Notes: generated by a model not told the origin, from the sequence alone. 35,851 nucleotides of DNA from Iphinoe sp. HA4291-MV1 (GCA_019359415.1 JAHHHH010000077.1:1-35851); one strand, 5' to 3'; shown: positions 1 through 8,223, numbered from the stretch's first letter. Translations and numbers: made by a program.

Positions 1-12
1 TATGGGCGTTAC

Positions 13-2522
13 GTGGGAGAACCAACACCTCTGCAATTAGCTCGTTATTTTCATCTCGACGATACAGCACGACAATTGGTGAAACAGCGTCGTGGCGACC
101 ATAACCGTTTGGGCTTCGCCATCCAACTTTGCACCGTGCGGTTTCTAGGAACTTTTTTGATTAACCCAATAGATGTCCCACCTGGAATCGTAGCTTCACT
201 CGCTCAACAACTAGGCATCTCCCAAACCAACTGTCTGCTGCGCTATTTAGAACGACCCACCACTCATTGGGAACACGCTCAAATCATCAAGCGACACTAT
301 GGTTATCGAGATTTTACTGAACAGCCCTCTAGGTGGCGTTTGCTGCGTTGGCTATACGAGAGAGCTTGGAGCAGCGATGAAAGTCCGAGTATTTTATTTG
401 ACTTGACTACTGCCCGCTTGCTTGAGAACAAAATTCTTCTACCTGGAGTGACGGTGTTAGTACGGCTGATTGGCAGTGTTCGAGAACAGGTCAACCAACG
501 AGCTTGGTCACTAATCTCTAAACTACCAACTCCTGAGCAACGAACCAAACTGGAGTCTATTTTAAGGGTCAACGAAAAAACCCAACAGACTCCTTTAGAC
601 CAGTTGCGCCGTTCTCCGACCCGGTACAGTGCGCCTGCTTTAGTATCCGCTTTAAACCGTCTTGTCACAATTCGTGATTTCGGGATCAGAAAATTAGATG
701 TAGCAAAAATCCCGCCCATTCGCTTCAAATCTTTGGCGAAAACGGCTTTAACGGTTCGGGCGCAGGCCATTGAGCGAATGTCAGATTCTCGGCGCATCGC
801 TACTCTAGTTGCGTTTATTTATATTATGGAAGCTATCGCCACCGATGATGCCCTCGATATCTTGGATTTACTAGTCAAAGATTTGCTGTCCGACTCGGAG
901 CGAGAAAGCAAAAATCAACGATTGCGGACTTTAAAGGATTTAGATACATCTGCTTTACAACTATCTGTTGCCTGTCGAGTCCTACTCGACCCACATTGTA
1001 ATGACCAAAAGGTTAGAGAGCAGGTGTGGCAACTGATTAGCAAAGAACAGTTAGAAACAGCGATCGCTAAAGTAGAAGATTTGGCTAGTCCAAATGACGA
1101 TAATTACTACCGGGAGTTATTGTTGCATTGGCGAATTGTCAGACGTTTTCTACCCATTTTACTGCGAACAATTGATTTTCAAGCCAACATGGCTGGCAAA
1201 CCTATCAACTCAAAATACTCGTAGACAGTTTATTGCCTCATGTTGATTTACCAGAAGTCCTGTTGGAGATTCAAGCAAAAACTGGATTTATGGATGATTT
1301 TACCCATGTCAATGAAAGTTTTGCTCGTGTCAATGACTTATTTACCAGTATTTGTGCTGTATTAATCGCCTCTGCTTGTAATATTGGTTTAACCCCCTTA
1401 GTGCGCTCAGATGTCCCAGCCTTAACTCGTGGCAGACTTACTTGGGTTGAACAAAACTACATTCGTCCTGAAACTCTGATTCGAGCTAATGCACGATTAG
1501 TCGATGCTCAAGCTCAGATTCCTTTGGCGCAGATATGGGGAGGTGGCGAAGTCGCATCAGCAGATGGTCTACGCTTTGTTGTGCCTGTACGTACCCTCAA
1601 TGCTGGGGCTAACAGCAAGTATTTTGGTCAAGGACGCGGTATTACTTATTACAACTTTACCTCTGACCAATTTACTGGTTTTCATGGTTTGGTCGTCCCA
1701 GGAACATTAAAGGATTCGCTCGTGGTTCTGGTAGGGTTACTCGAACAGCAGACCAGTTTGCGTCCCAGAGAATTAATGACTGACACCTCTGGCTACAGTG
1801 ATGTGGTTTTCGGACTGTTCTGGCTGTTGGGTTATCAGTTTAGTCCGCGCTTGGCAGATGCGGGAGAAGCCCGCTTCTGGCGGCTCGACAGAAACACTGA
1901 TTACGGGGTGCTAGATAAGTTAGCACGGGCTACAGTTAAGACAGAATTGATTGAGCAGAATTGGGATGATATGTTGCGAGTGGCAGGGTCTCTCAAGTTG
2001 GGAACTGTCAGTGCCTTAGAAATTATGCGGGCTTTGCACAGAGGTAAAAAGCCTTCTACTTTAGCCAAGGCGATTGCAGAATTGGGACGAATTTCTAAAA
2101 CTTTGTATTTGCTTAACTATGTCGATGATGAAGATTACCGTCGCCGCATCTTGACCCAATTAAACCGAGGTGAAAGCCGTCATAGTTTAGCTAGATCTGT
2201 GTTTTTTGGTCGTCGAGGAGAGCTACGTCAAGCTTACCGGGAGGGGCAAGAGGAGCAATTGAGTGCATTGGGGTTAGTGGTTAACGTACTGGTGTTATGG
2301 AACACTTATTATCTGGATGTAGCTCTTAATCATTTACGTGCTGAAGATGAAACTGTCATGCCAGATGATGTAGCTCGCTTATCTCCTTTAGCACACGACC
2401 ATATTAATATGTTAGGGCGCTACCATTTTAATTTGCCTGAATCTTTGAAGAATGGCGGGATGCGTCCTTTGCGCTCTGATAAAGGTACGGCAGAAGCGTG
2501 GGCTGAAACTCTTTACTGGTAA
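13..2522 (+). pseudogene. tnpA: Tn3-family transposase, internally deleted and frameshifted
   Basis: Two reading frames together encode most of a Tn3-type DDE transposase. The first (13-1224, 403 aa) is the N-terminal DUF4158-type DNA-binding region, with the family's GEPTPLQLARYFHLDD and GDHNRLGFAIQL motifs. The second (1233-2522, 429 aa, another frame) is the catalytic domain. It keeps the expected triad: D111 in ASADGLRF, D184 in TDTSGYSD and E314 in LNRGESRH, with spacings of 73 and 130 residues. Family members are about 980-1,000 aa; here roughly 130-150 codons are missing between GKPI and LLPHVDLPEV, and the frames no longer join. Read across the window junction, the N-terminal frame extends upstream as SVQKDSYGRYVGEP to a TAG at 35831. 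No good ATG is visible and GTG 13 is only a nominal start. The protein is almost certainly inactive. Confidence 0.9.
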
Positions 2523-2532
2523 ATCTTTTAGC

Positions 2533-2570
2533 CTTAGCGTAAGTTCCTGCACGATTGCTACAAAAACCCC
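2533..2570 (-). repeat. Tn3 element terminal inverted repeat (right end)
   Basis: This is a 38-bp terminal repeat that starts 11 bp after the transposase stop codon. Read from outside inwards it begins GGGGTTTTTGTAGCAATC and ends TTACGCTAAG. It differs from the other end (35725-35762) at a single base. It is followed by the target duplication TCTTT at 2571-2575. Confidence 0.92.
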
Positions 2571-2697
2571 TCTTTCTACCTATTCTTTTACAATGTTGCT
2601 CTGATGCAGCTGGCAGCCAATACCTAGTCTCAGCGAGTGGGTCAAATTTCCCTTCAACCCGCTCTATACCGTCGTTTGGCTGATTTCCTTCAGTCAT
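2571..2697 (-). pseudogene. 5' part of a 70-aa gene interrupted by the Tn3 element
   Basis: An ORF starts at ATG 2697, overlapping the stop of the 23-codon ORF upstream (ATGA), and runs into the transposon after about 42 codons. If the element and one TCTTT copy are removed, the frame continues without a stop into 35724-35634. It then ends in a TGA that overlaps the ATG of the next gene (35641). The restored protein is 70 aa and hydrophilic at the start (MTEGNQPNDG); its C-terminal third is hydrophobic-rich (IEPLPIICIF) and it ends in GYPDE. I do not recognise the family. It lies in the replication operon between a small HTH regulator and the Rep-like gene. The current copy would read through into transposon sequence and is presumably inactive. 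Confidence 0.8.
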
Positions 2698-2765
2698 GCA
2701 CTCTGAACCTCATCGATGTTGTTTAATCGCGTTGTTGTGTCGGGTGGTACTGCTGAATCCGTCAT
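2694..2765 (-). CDS. small ORF, 23 aa, in the replication operon
   Basis: This ORF of 23 codons begins MTDSAVPPDT. It has a strong Shine-Dalgarno sequence (AGGAGG four bases before the ATG) and starts 27 bases after the end of the upstream HTH gene. Its stop codon overlaps the start of the interrupted 70-aa gene. Its function is unknown. It may be a real small protein or a leader that couples translation of the next gene. Confidence 0.45.
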   Translation of the reverse strand: MTDSAVPPDTTTRLNNIDEVQSA

Positions 2766-2792
2766 TTGTCCTCCTCTTGTTTTGGTTTGCGG

Positions 2793-3008
2793 TCACTTTC
2801 GCTCTTCTTCAATCCAGTAAATTAAGTCACCTGGCTGCACTTTGTAGCGCTCGCAAATTTTGTCTAAGACATTAACTTGCGGTATCCAGTCAGGATTGTC
2901 GTAGAGATTGTAGGCGGTGCTAGGGGCAATACCCGTCTCTTTGTAAAATTGGTAGCGAGTAATACCCATACCGTCTATAAACTCTTTAATCCTGTTTTTA
3001 ATAGGCAT
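2793..3008 (-). CDS. small Cro/C1-type helix-turn-helix regulator
   Basis: This 71-aa protein consists almost entirely of a Cro/C1-type HTH: helix 2 and the turn lie around YQFYKETGIAPSTAYNLY (residues 20-37), followed by the conserved LDKICERYKVQPGDLIYW. The family is typified by one-domain XRE repressors. A paralogue sits at 33466-33687 before dnaB, sharing MGITRYQFYK versus LGITRYQFYK and the CxxxPGDL/CQIGDL end. It is the first gene of the minus-strand replication operon. A near-perfect inverted repeat (3019-3044) lies just upstream of its start, which suggests autoregulation and control of replication genes. The role is inferred from position and fold, not shown. Confidence 0.85.
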   Translation of the reverse strand: MPIKNRIKEFIDGMGITRYQFYKETGIAPSTAYNLYDNPDWIPQVNVLDKICERYKVQPGDLIYWIEEERK

Positions 3009-3018
3009 TCAGTAACTA

Positions 3019-3044
3019 TAAGCGGTTGTTAATACAACCACTTA
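3019..3044. promoter_or_regulatory. candidate operator: 11-bp inverted repeat before the HTH gene
   Basis: TAAGCGGTTGT and ACAACCACTTA form an inverted repeat with 10 of 11 positions complementary around a 4-base centre. It lies 10 bp upstream of the start codon of the HTH gene. Position and size fit a repressor operator for that regulator or its paralogue; this is inference. Confidence 0.5.
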
Positions 3045-3098
3045 TCATCACTAATTTTTAGGCGCTCGTAAATATCAATCGCTTTATACTACTGAACG

Positions 3099-3138
3099 CT
3101 TGACATTAATGAACAGTTGTAATTATATTAGTGTCAAG
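3099..3138 (+). promoter_or_regulatory. sigma70-type promoter embedded in a 12-bp inverted repeat
   Basis: TTGACA (3100-3105), an 18-bp spacer and TATATT (3124-3129) form a good plus-strand promoter. The same stretch is an inverted repeat, CTTGACATTAAT and ATTAGTGTCAAG, with 11 of 12 positions paired. A protein dimer bound there would cover both promoter boxes. It would drive the small plus-strand ORFs at 3371 and 3429, and it faces away from the replication operon. Confidence 0.5.
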
Positions 3139-3370
3139 GTTATTAATACGTCAAATACCTCAATGAGCGCAAAGGCAAGTCAAGCATAAAAGCTAAGGCG
3201 ATTCCCAGAAAGGGTTGTAAGACTTGCGAGCGCGAAATTTCAAGCATGGTGCAACTATCCTGTTATCGGTAGTTGTAAATGTATATTTGCGTTTGCAGCA
3301 TGAGTTATGTATCTGAACCCTAAAAAATCAATCGTCTATGAACCACTGTCAGTTATGAGAGGACACCTTA

Positions 3371-3442
3371 ATGTTTCTCAACTTACGCCAAGAACGAGTC
3401 AATCAACGAACTATTAAAGGACAAAACAATGCTGAACAATAG
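3371..3442 (+). CDS. possible 23-aa leader ORF
   Basis: This short ORF (MFLNLRQERV...) has a GAGAGGA ribosome-binding sequence 7 bases before its ATG. It overlaps the first 14 bases of the next ORF in a different frame, an arrangement that allows translational coupling. Function is unknown. Such a short frame could be fortuitous. Confidence 0.3.
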   Translation: MFLNLRQERVNQRTIKGQNNAEQ

Positions 3443-3605
3443 CCAAATTCGGCGTTTAGAAATCATTTCGCGATGGCTCACAGAAATTAGAGATTCAGAT
3501 GAATTCAAAAAACTGGATTATTACCCAGAAGTCCATTTAGGCGATGCAATACAAGCCGTGGGCGAACTGCTATTGGAGCATGAACCCTGTCAGGAACTTT
3601 TATGA
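3429..3605 (+). CDS. small hypothetical protein, 58 aa
   Basis: The 58-codon frame starts at ATG 3429 with an AAAGGA ribosome-binding sequence about 8 bases upstream. The product (MLNNSQIRRLEIISRWLTEI...) looks like a globular, mostly helical acidic protein: LDYYPEVHLGDAIQAVGELL is followed by a short tail. No family is recognised. It lies downstream of the promoter at 3099-3138 and before the plus-strand cluster at 3.9-8.1 kb. Confidence 0.5.
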   Translation: MLNNSQIRRLEIISRWLTEIRDSDEFKKLDYYPEVHLGDAIQAVGELLLEHEPCQELL

Positions 3606-3873
3606 GCTTGTTCTTTTGGTGCGTTTGTCCGGGGGTAAAAATGGGCTGTCCAATGACCCCACAAACGGTAAGTGTTTCGTTATTGCGTGGTTATGGCCCA
3701 CAGAGAAAAACTTTTTTCATCTGTCCAATGCTGAAAATCCAAGGTTATTGAAACCCTCCAAAAATTAGGTACTAGCAAAAAACTCTGTCCAAAAGCAGGG
3801 TCAATGCAAATACCTTAGACCTCTGGAAATCAGGTGAAAAAGATACACATTTACATATCGGTACGGAGATAAT
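3606..3873. other. no convincing gene (268 bp)
   Basis: A frame at 3544-3768 crosses this stretch but it overlaps the better-supported 58-aa ORF and has no ribosome-binding site. I see no clear promoter, hairpin terminator or repeat here. GGAG at 3865 is the ribosome-binding site of the next gene. Confidence 0.4.
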
Positions 3874-4386
3874 GTGGCAACGAAAGAATACACAACTAAG
3901 TATCGCAAGCTCAAACAAGTATATGAGCGCATTACTGGCAAAGAAATTTCTGACATAACTTGGTATAGAACAGTTTCTACTCTCAAGCGACACTTTAAGC
4001 TTGATGTTTCGTCACCCAGCGCTTTACTCATTGTTGAAGCGTTCGCAGACTTAAAGAGAAAGTATGCAGCCTTTTCCTTTAGAACTTCAGACTTTGAGGA
4101 ACGGTGGGCGTTATTCAAAGATTTCTACGAGTCAAAAGAAACTCGATACACCTGTAAGGAATTTTTGGATTTGCTTGCTGTGCGGCTAGGTATCGACTTA
4201 AAAGATGTACCACGCAGTACCCGCTATTACTGGTTTGAACGCGCTGGAGTTCCATATCAAGCCGAGGAACTAAGACACAGCAAGGATTTAGCGCTTGTTG
4301 CCTTTGTCGCTGCTAAGTGGGCAATCAACAGGCGAGTAAAGCCAATGAAATCTGCAAGCGCCGAAGTTTTAGTACTAGCCAAATAA
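3874..4386 (+). CDS. hypothetical protein, 170 aa, helical, possibly DNA-binding
   Basis: This basic, helix-rich protein starts at GTG 3874, with GGAG five bases upstream of the start codon. Residues about 8-40 (YRKLKQVYERITGKEISDI, then WYRTVSTLKRHFKL) could form a helix-turn-helix-like unit. A second similar stretch lies around residues 105-130 (LAVRLGIDLKDVPRSTRYYW). No family is recognised. It opens the plus-strand cluster, is followed 13 bp later by the 227-aa gene, and could regulate or organise it. Function is unknown. Confidence 0.7.
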   Translation: MATKEYTTKYRKLKQVYERITGKEISDITWYRTVSTLKRHFKLDVSSPSALLIVEAFADLKRKYAAFSFRTSDFEERWALFKDFYESKETRYTCKEFLDLLAVRLGIDLKDVPRSTRYYWFERAGVPYQAEELRHSKDLALVAFVAAKWAINRRVKPMKSASAEVLVLAK

Positions 4387-4399
4387 AGGAGCAATTATT

Positions 4400-5083
4400 A
4401 TGTCTAATAAATTCACTAACAACGTCCGCACTCGCCTGTACAAACAAGGTTACCAAGGATTCACCAAAGATGACTTCACCGACGCCGCGATCGCAGTCAA
4501 TTGTGACAACTTAGATGAACCAACCAAAGAGCAGATGAACCAAGCAGTGGATTACCTCAAGCAAAAGTCGATGTCTCGGCTAGCAGTAGTTTCGCCAACA
4601 GAGCAGCTGCTAGAGGAGTTGGTGCAGGAAACACCAGAAGAACCAGTAGAGAACATAATAGAAGAACGAAAAGAAGAATCCACGCAAGAAACCACCCAAT
4701 CTGGTCAATTAGCAACAACAGACGCAGCCACGGACGTTGGTCAACTGGTCACATCCAAAGCAAACGAGATGGGTGTGGTCCTCTCCGAACAACAAATTAA
4801 TGATATCGCTGATAGCGTGGACACCTCAGCAGACACCTTTGACGAAATCTTAGACCACGTAGAACAAGCACTACTTGCCTATGCTGACCACTCTGCTGAC
4901 AGCGTAGACGCCAAAATTGACCAAACACTTGACAGAGTGCAGCAACGGGTGATTTATCGTCATGAGCAAAGCCGCGAGCATCTAGCACAAAAATTGACGA
5001 AATTAGGTGCGGTATTGGAGTCAAGCCGCAACCAAACAAAAAGCCAACTCACAAGCATCCTCGCCCGACTCAAGACAGTTTAG
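4400..5083 (+). CDS. hypothetical acidic protein with coiled-coil tendency, 227 aa
   Basis: The ATG at 4400 is preceded by AAAGGAG. The first 60 residues (SNKFTNNVRTRLYKQGYQGF...) may form a small fold. Residues about 70-105 are a low-complexity Glu/Thr/Gln linker. The C-terminal half (DIADSVDTSADTFDEILDHV onward) has heptad-like helices ending in a Gln/Arg-rich segment. No family is recognised. The next gene (5142) starts 58 bp downstream on the same strand, so a common transcript is likely. Confidence 0.7.
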   Translation: MSNKFTNNVRTRLYKQGYQGFTKDDFTDAAIAVNCDNLDEPTKEQMNQAVDYLKQKSMSRLAVVSPTEQLLEELVQETPEEPVENIIEERKEESTQETTQSGQLATTDAATDVGQLVTSKANEMGVVLSEQQINDIADSVDTSADTFDEILDHVEQALLAYADHSADSVDAKIDQTLDRVQQRVIYRHEQSREHLAQKLTKLGAVLESSRNQTKSQLTSILARLKTV

Positions 5084-5141
5084 TCAGAAGTTAGCCAGCG
5101 AATACACACTAACTGAGTGTTTACTCATTCGCGTTTCATTG

Positions 5142-5429
5142 ATGAGCTACTGGCAGAGATTAATGCTTGGGCTAGGCGTAATCGCGTCCATAATTCTACC
5201 AGTGCATTTCTTCATCATCACGCCAACAAACGAGTACTCAAACTATCAGAAATATCTCAAAAGGAAGCACGCCATAGAAGAGTACACCAAAAGAATGGAG
5301 TACCACTGCAACCAAATATTTACCCCTCAAAAGGAGTACATTTGTGAAAAGTTCGTATCTGCTCAAAAATCTGGTAACTTCAAAATCGCGCCATCTGGAA
5401 AAGCAATTGAAGGGCAAGTTCAACGCTAG
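5142..5429 (+). CDS. small membrane protein, 95 aa
   Basis: Starting at ATG 5142, the protein has one clear N-terminal membrane segment (LMLGLGVIASIILPVHFFII, residues 7-26). A charged region follows with two CxxxxF-like cysteines (YHCNQIF and YICEKF) and a short tail. If the tail is exported, the two cysteines could form a disulfide. The reading frame is open further upstream, but those starts would lie inside the previous gene. The 3' end overlaps the next gene by 86 bp. No family is recognised. Confidence 0.6.
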   Translation: MSYWQRLMLGLGVIASIILPVHFFIITPTNEYSNYQKYLKRKHAIEEYTKRMEYHCNQIFTPQKEYICEKFVSAQKSGNFKIAPSGKAIEGQVQR

Positions 5430-5997
5430 CAGTCACCTTGTCATACGTGGTCTGATGGGTGATAAAGCAGCCCTCAAACTGATAGGTCAAATGGGCAACG
5501 ATGGTGCAAAGATAAGTGAATTCGCTCCACAGGTTAGAGAACAAATGCTAGCTGCAATCAAAGGGACGGAGGACTTAAACGTCGTCCTTGCTGATATCTA
5601 CAAGCAAGCTGGTGTGTCTGGCGAGAAGATTGAGAGGGCTGTGCAATCAACTATCCTTGCTGACACCCATCTTGCCAATATCTTAGAAGAGATGCAGATT
5701 GACTTTGACTCAGCCAAAGAGCGAGAAGAACAGCGCCACTCTCAGTCAATGGATAACATCAAACTCAAAGCATGGGTCGATAAGCACATGATGCAGATTG
5801 ACGGCGAATACCAGATGCTGCAAACTGAGTTGAGGACTGACATCAAGCAACAAACAATTGACCTACAACACGACAAAGAACTGGGCAAATATTACTTGGA
5901 GATGGGTAACAATGCCCGTGATGAATATAAGCCCAAAAAACAATACGCTGGACGTTCAATCATTCAATCAATTAAGGAGACCCTCTTAGGTTTCTAA
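5344..5997 (+). CDS. hypothetical helical protein, 217 aa
   Basis: The start is GTG 5344, supported by AAGGAG 8 bases upstream. The protein is almost entirely helical, with long amphipathic stretches (residues about 115-185, rich in Glu, Gln, Lys and Asp) that suggest a coiled coil. There is no membrane segment. It overlaps the preceding small membrane protein gene and may be translationally coupled to it. No family is recognised. Its place among membrane proteins and a VirD4-like ATPase suggests a role in plasmid transfer, which is inference only. Confidence 0.7.
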   Translation: MKSSYLLKNLVTSKSRHLEKQLKGKFNASSHLVIRGLMGDKAALKLIGQMGNDGAKISEFAPQVREQMLAAIKGTEDLNVVLADIYKQAGVSGEKIERAVQSTILADTHLANILEEMQIDFDSAKEREEQRHSQSMDNIKLKAWVDKHMMQIDGEYQMLQTELRTDIKQQTIDLQHDKELGKYYLEMGNNARDEYKPKKQYAGRSIIQSIKETLLGF

Positions 5998-6073
5998 GAT
6001 AAATCCTCTAGCACGTTTACGACTTGCTAGAGGGGATTGGTGTACTTTTCAAAGGGTTCCATCATGACACATC

Positions 6074-6643
6074 ATGACATATGACTTTGACGATAACCAA
6101 GACGAGATGGTAGGCGAAATCGCTCCTGACACGCCATTACCCAAGGACTTGCTAGAGCACCTAGAATCGCGCAAGAAACACCGCCAAGAAATTATTAATA
6201 CTACAGAGAAACTAACCAGATTTTTTATTGGTTGGTCGCTTAATTCAACCGGATTCTTTATAGCTAAATTCTTATTAATAAACGGTGGAAGTCTCTATTA
6301 CTGGCTTGCTATTTCGCTTTGCTTCTCCATATCAAGTGTTGGCTCCTTAGCCGGATTGACAGGATTCAGGATCAACTACAAGGAGGGACTAGAGGTGGAC
6401 AATGGACAAAACGTGCTCAAGGCAGTAGGCGGTGTGGCGGGTGCAGTCGGTGTCACTTGGCTTGCAACCAAGGATTATCAATACTTTGAGAACCTGACCA
6501 AAGAAACCGCTGCACAAATTAACCAAGACATTGCAACTATCGAGAAACAGTACCCACAACTTGACCCCTGGCTAGGGATTGTTATTGCTGCACTGCTTCT
6601 GTTAGGTGGATTCAGGCTTATTTTTGGAGGTGGCGATAAGTGA
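6074..6643 (+). CDS. membrane protein with three predicted membrane segments, 189 aa
   Basis: A cytoplasmic N-terminus (about 45 residues, acidic then basic) is followed by a hydrophobic region at residues about 48-100 that could hold two membrane spans. Another hydrophobic, glycine-rich stretch lies near residues 115-130, and a C-terminal span (WLGIVIAALLLLGGFRLIF) near residues 165-183. The start ATG 6074 lies in an ATG-rich stretch with only a distant AAAGGG. Its stop overlaps the GTG start of the ATPase gene by 4 bp, so the two are likely co-translated and may work as a membrane complex. No family is recognised. Confidence 0.75.
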   Translation: MTYDFDDNQDEMVGEIAPDTPLPKDLLEHLESRKKHRQEIINTTEKLTRFFIGWSLNSTGFFIAKFLLINGGSLYYWLAISLCFSISSVGSLAGLTGFRINYKEGLEVDNGQNVLKAVGGVAGAVGVTWLATKDYQYFENLTKETAAQINQDIATIEKQYPQLDPWLGIVIAALLLLGGFRLIFGGGDK

Positions 6644-8106
6644 AAGAAAGTATTGCAGAGTTAGCACTTGCGGGTTTCTTTGGTGTCTCTGCAATCATCG
6701 GGTTTACCGCAGCCCAAAGTAAACAGCCCTACGACCTAACACAGATACAGTTCTGTCCTAAGTCAGCCAACGGCATAGTCGGTCAAGTAGAGCTAGATAA
6801 GCGCTTTTGTTATCAACCACGTTACGTCCTAGCAGAAGCATGGAAGCAATACGGCGGTTACAACAGCCCCATCCCCTACAAAGGGGACGCCATTCAACTG
6901 GTGCGCGAACTGCCCACAGATAATCCCAAGCAGATAATGGGTGGTGCGATCGCCATTGTTGGTTTATGGGGTGTCACTGGTTGCCTTATTGTCCGCACCA
7001 ATCGTCTAAAGCACAAGGATTACGAACTTGGTGAACTCGAAAAAACCTCTGGTTACATAACCTGGAACGCCCAAAAGCAAAGACGTTCGGTCAAAGCACA
7101 TTCTACTCAATTACGTACCGACCAACTCAAGGACGGACTGTCAGCACTAGATGTGCAAGAACGCCAAGAACTAGGACTGACAGATGAAGACAACGAACGG
7201 GCTAAGGCTCGTATCCAGCTTGAGGACTACTTAAAAGCTCGTGCTGTTAATCACTCAGTAATGGACAAGCAAATTGCAGAAAACCTAAGAGATAAGGCTA
7301 AAGCTGACCAAGAACGCGAGAAGATTGAGGGTAAGAATAAGAGTGCGATTACAGATGACGACAACCAGCAATCAGTTAACCAGCAGCGAGCAAATGAGCT
7401 TATAGAAGCACTCAAAGCCCATGAAGACTGCTGGCTATGGAAAATTATTGACAATTTAACCCCATTGTGGCTTATTGGTCGTCAAGGCTCAGGTAAAACC
7501 TACACCAGTGCAGCCATAGCGCTTGTTAGAAAGCACTGCTTAGGAATTCCTATCTATTACCTTATTGACCGTCACGCGACTGGGGATAACCAGAAAGCAT
7601 GGCAGTATCTCGACACGACTAATATAGCAGAATCAGAAGAGGAGATAGACACCGCGCTTGATACTCTCTGCAACCATTGGCTATTAAGAATCAAAGGGAA
7701 AAACGACCTAGAGCAACCCGCTTTGATAACGCCTGAGCAAGTACTGATTGATGAGTATACCAACTTAAAGGGACTGGACGCAACCAAAGACAGCGCTGAG
7801 AAATTCTACAAGATGCACCTCACTGACACTAGAAAAGCTAAGTCCCATGTGATAGGCATCACCCACAATGACACTAATGCTTCGTACCCAGAAGGAACAC
7901 AAGCAACTCGAGAGGCAGGCACAATCCTCATTCAAAAGTTCTCAGCCAACGGGAAAACACCGCTCCCTAGAGTAAAAATCGTGCGCGGCTTGCTTGATGA
8001 TAACGGTGAAGAACTAAAAGACGCAGAACGCACACTGCCCAAGTGGTTTAACCCAGAGGACATCTACAACCATTTTAACGGTAAGCCGATTGTTTTTGAT
8101 AACTAA
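6640..8106 (+). CDS. membrane-anchored P-loop ATPase, VirD4/TraD-like coupling protein candidate
   Basis: This 488-aa protein has two N-terminal membrane segments (about 7-25 and 98-118) separated by about 70 residues containing two cysteines (C39, C57). This layout is typical of type IV coupling proteins. A charged linker rich in Lys, Glu and Gln leads to a P-loop domain with Walker A GRQGSGKT (280-287) and Walker B VLIDEY (368-373). Coupling proteins hand a relaxase-DNA complex to a conjugation channel. The relaxase genes of this plasmid lie 6 kb away, which fits. The protein is shorter than VirD4 or TraD (about 550-700 aa) and could be another FtsK/HerA-like ATPase. The start is GTG, overlapping the upstream stop by 4 bp. 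Confidence 0.7.
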   Translation: MKESIAELALAGFFGVSAIIGFTAAQSKQPYDLTQIQFCPKSANGIVGQVELDKRFCYQPRYVLAEAWKQYGGYNSPIPYKGDAIQLVRELPTDNPKQIMGGAIAIVGLWGVTGCLIVRTNRLKHKDYELGELEKTSGYITWNAQKQRRSVKAHSTQLRTDQLKDGLSALDVQERQELGLTDEDNERAKARIQLEDYLKARAVNHSVMDKQIAENLRDKAKADQEREKIEGKNKSAITDDDNQQSVNQQRANELIEALKAHEDCWLWKIIDNLTPLWLIGRQGSGKTYTSAAIALVRKHCLGIPIYYLIDRHATGDNQKAWQYLDTTNIAESEEEIDTALDTLCNHWLLRIKGKNDLEQPALITPEQVLIDEYTNLKGLDATKDSAEKFYKMHLTDTRKAKSHVIGITHNDTNASYPEGTQATREAGTILIQKFSANGKTPLPRVKIVRGLLDDNGEELKDAERTLPKWFNPEDIYNHFNGKPIVFDN

Positions 8107-8223
8107 TTAGTGTTCAGCATCAAAGTACCGTGAGGTCATCAATAGGGCAGAGCTTTAAGCTTATCGGTGAGGCGATCGCCAATTATGGAGTTTGTAGGTA
8201 AGGGAACCGTACAATTCTGCAAT
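8107..8223. other. 117-bp gap between convergent genes
   Basis: This short stretch separates the plus-strand ATPase gene from the convergent minus-strand operon. It contains one HIP1 octamer (GCGATCGC, near 8171) and the small palindrome-like GAGCTTTAAGCTTATC. No strong hairpin followed by a T-run is visible. Confidence 0.4.

Larger units (their letters stand above)
1..2570 (+). mobile_element. Tn3-family transposon, right part (element spans the window junction)
   Basis: This is the larger part of a Tn3-family element of about 2,697 bp. It begins at 35725, crosses the window ends and stops at 2570. Its right inverted repeat (2533-2570) matches the left one (35725-35762) at 37 of 38 positions. 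Both outer ends start with GGGG and both inner ends finish with TAAG, the usual layout of 38-bp Tn3-family ends. The 5 bp outside each end are TCTTT, a perfect target duplication. The only gene is a damaged tnpA; no resolvase gene is present. An intact element of this type carrying only tnpA would be about 0.4 kb longer. Confidence 0.92.

Noticed and set aside
2428-2697. 89-aa minus-strand ORF taken as an intact gene
   Set aside because: Its second half reads the transposon end and antisense transposase sequence. The real gene is the 70-aa frame restored by removing the element.
3544-3768. 74-aa plus-strand ORF
   Set aside because: It overlaps the better-supported 58-aa ORF in another frame, lacks a ribosome-binding site and its composition is not protein-like.
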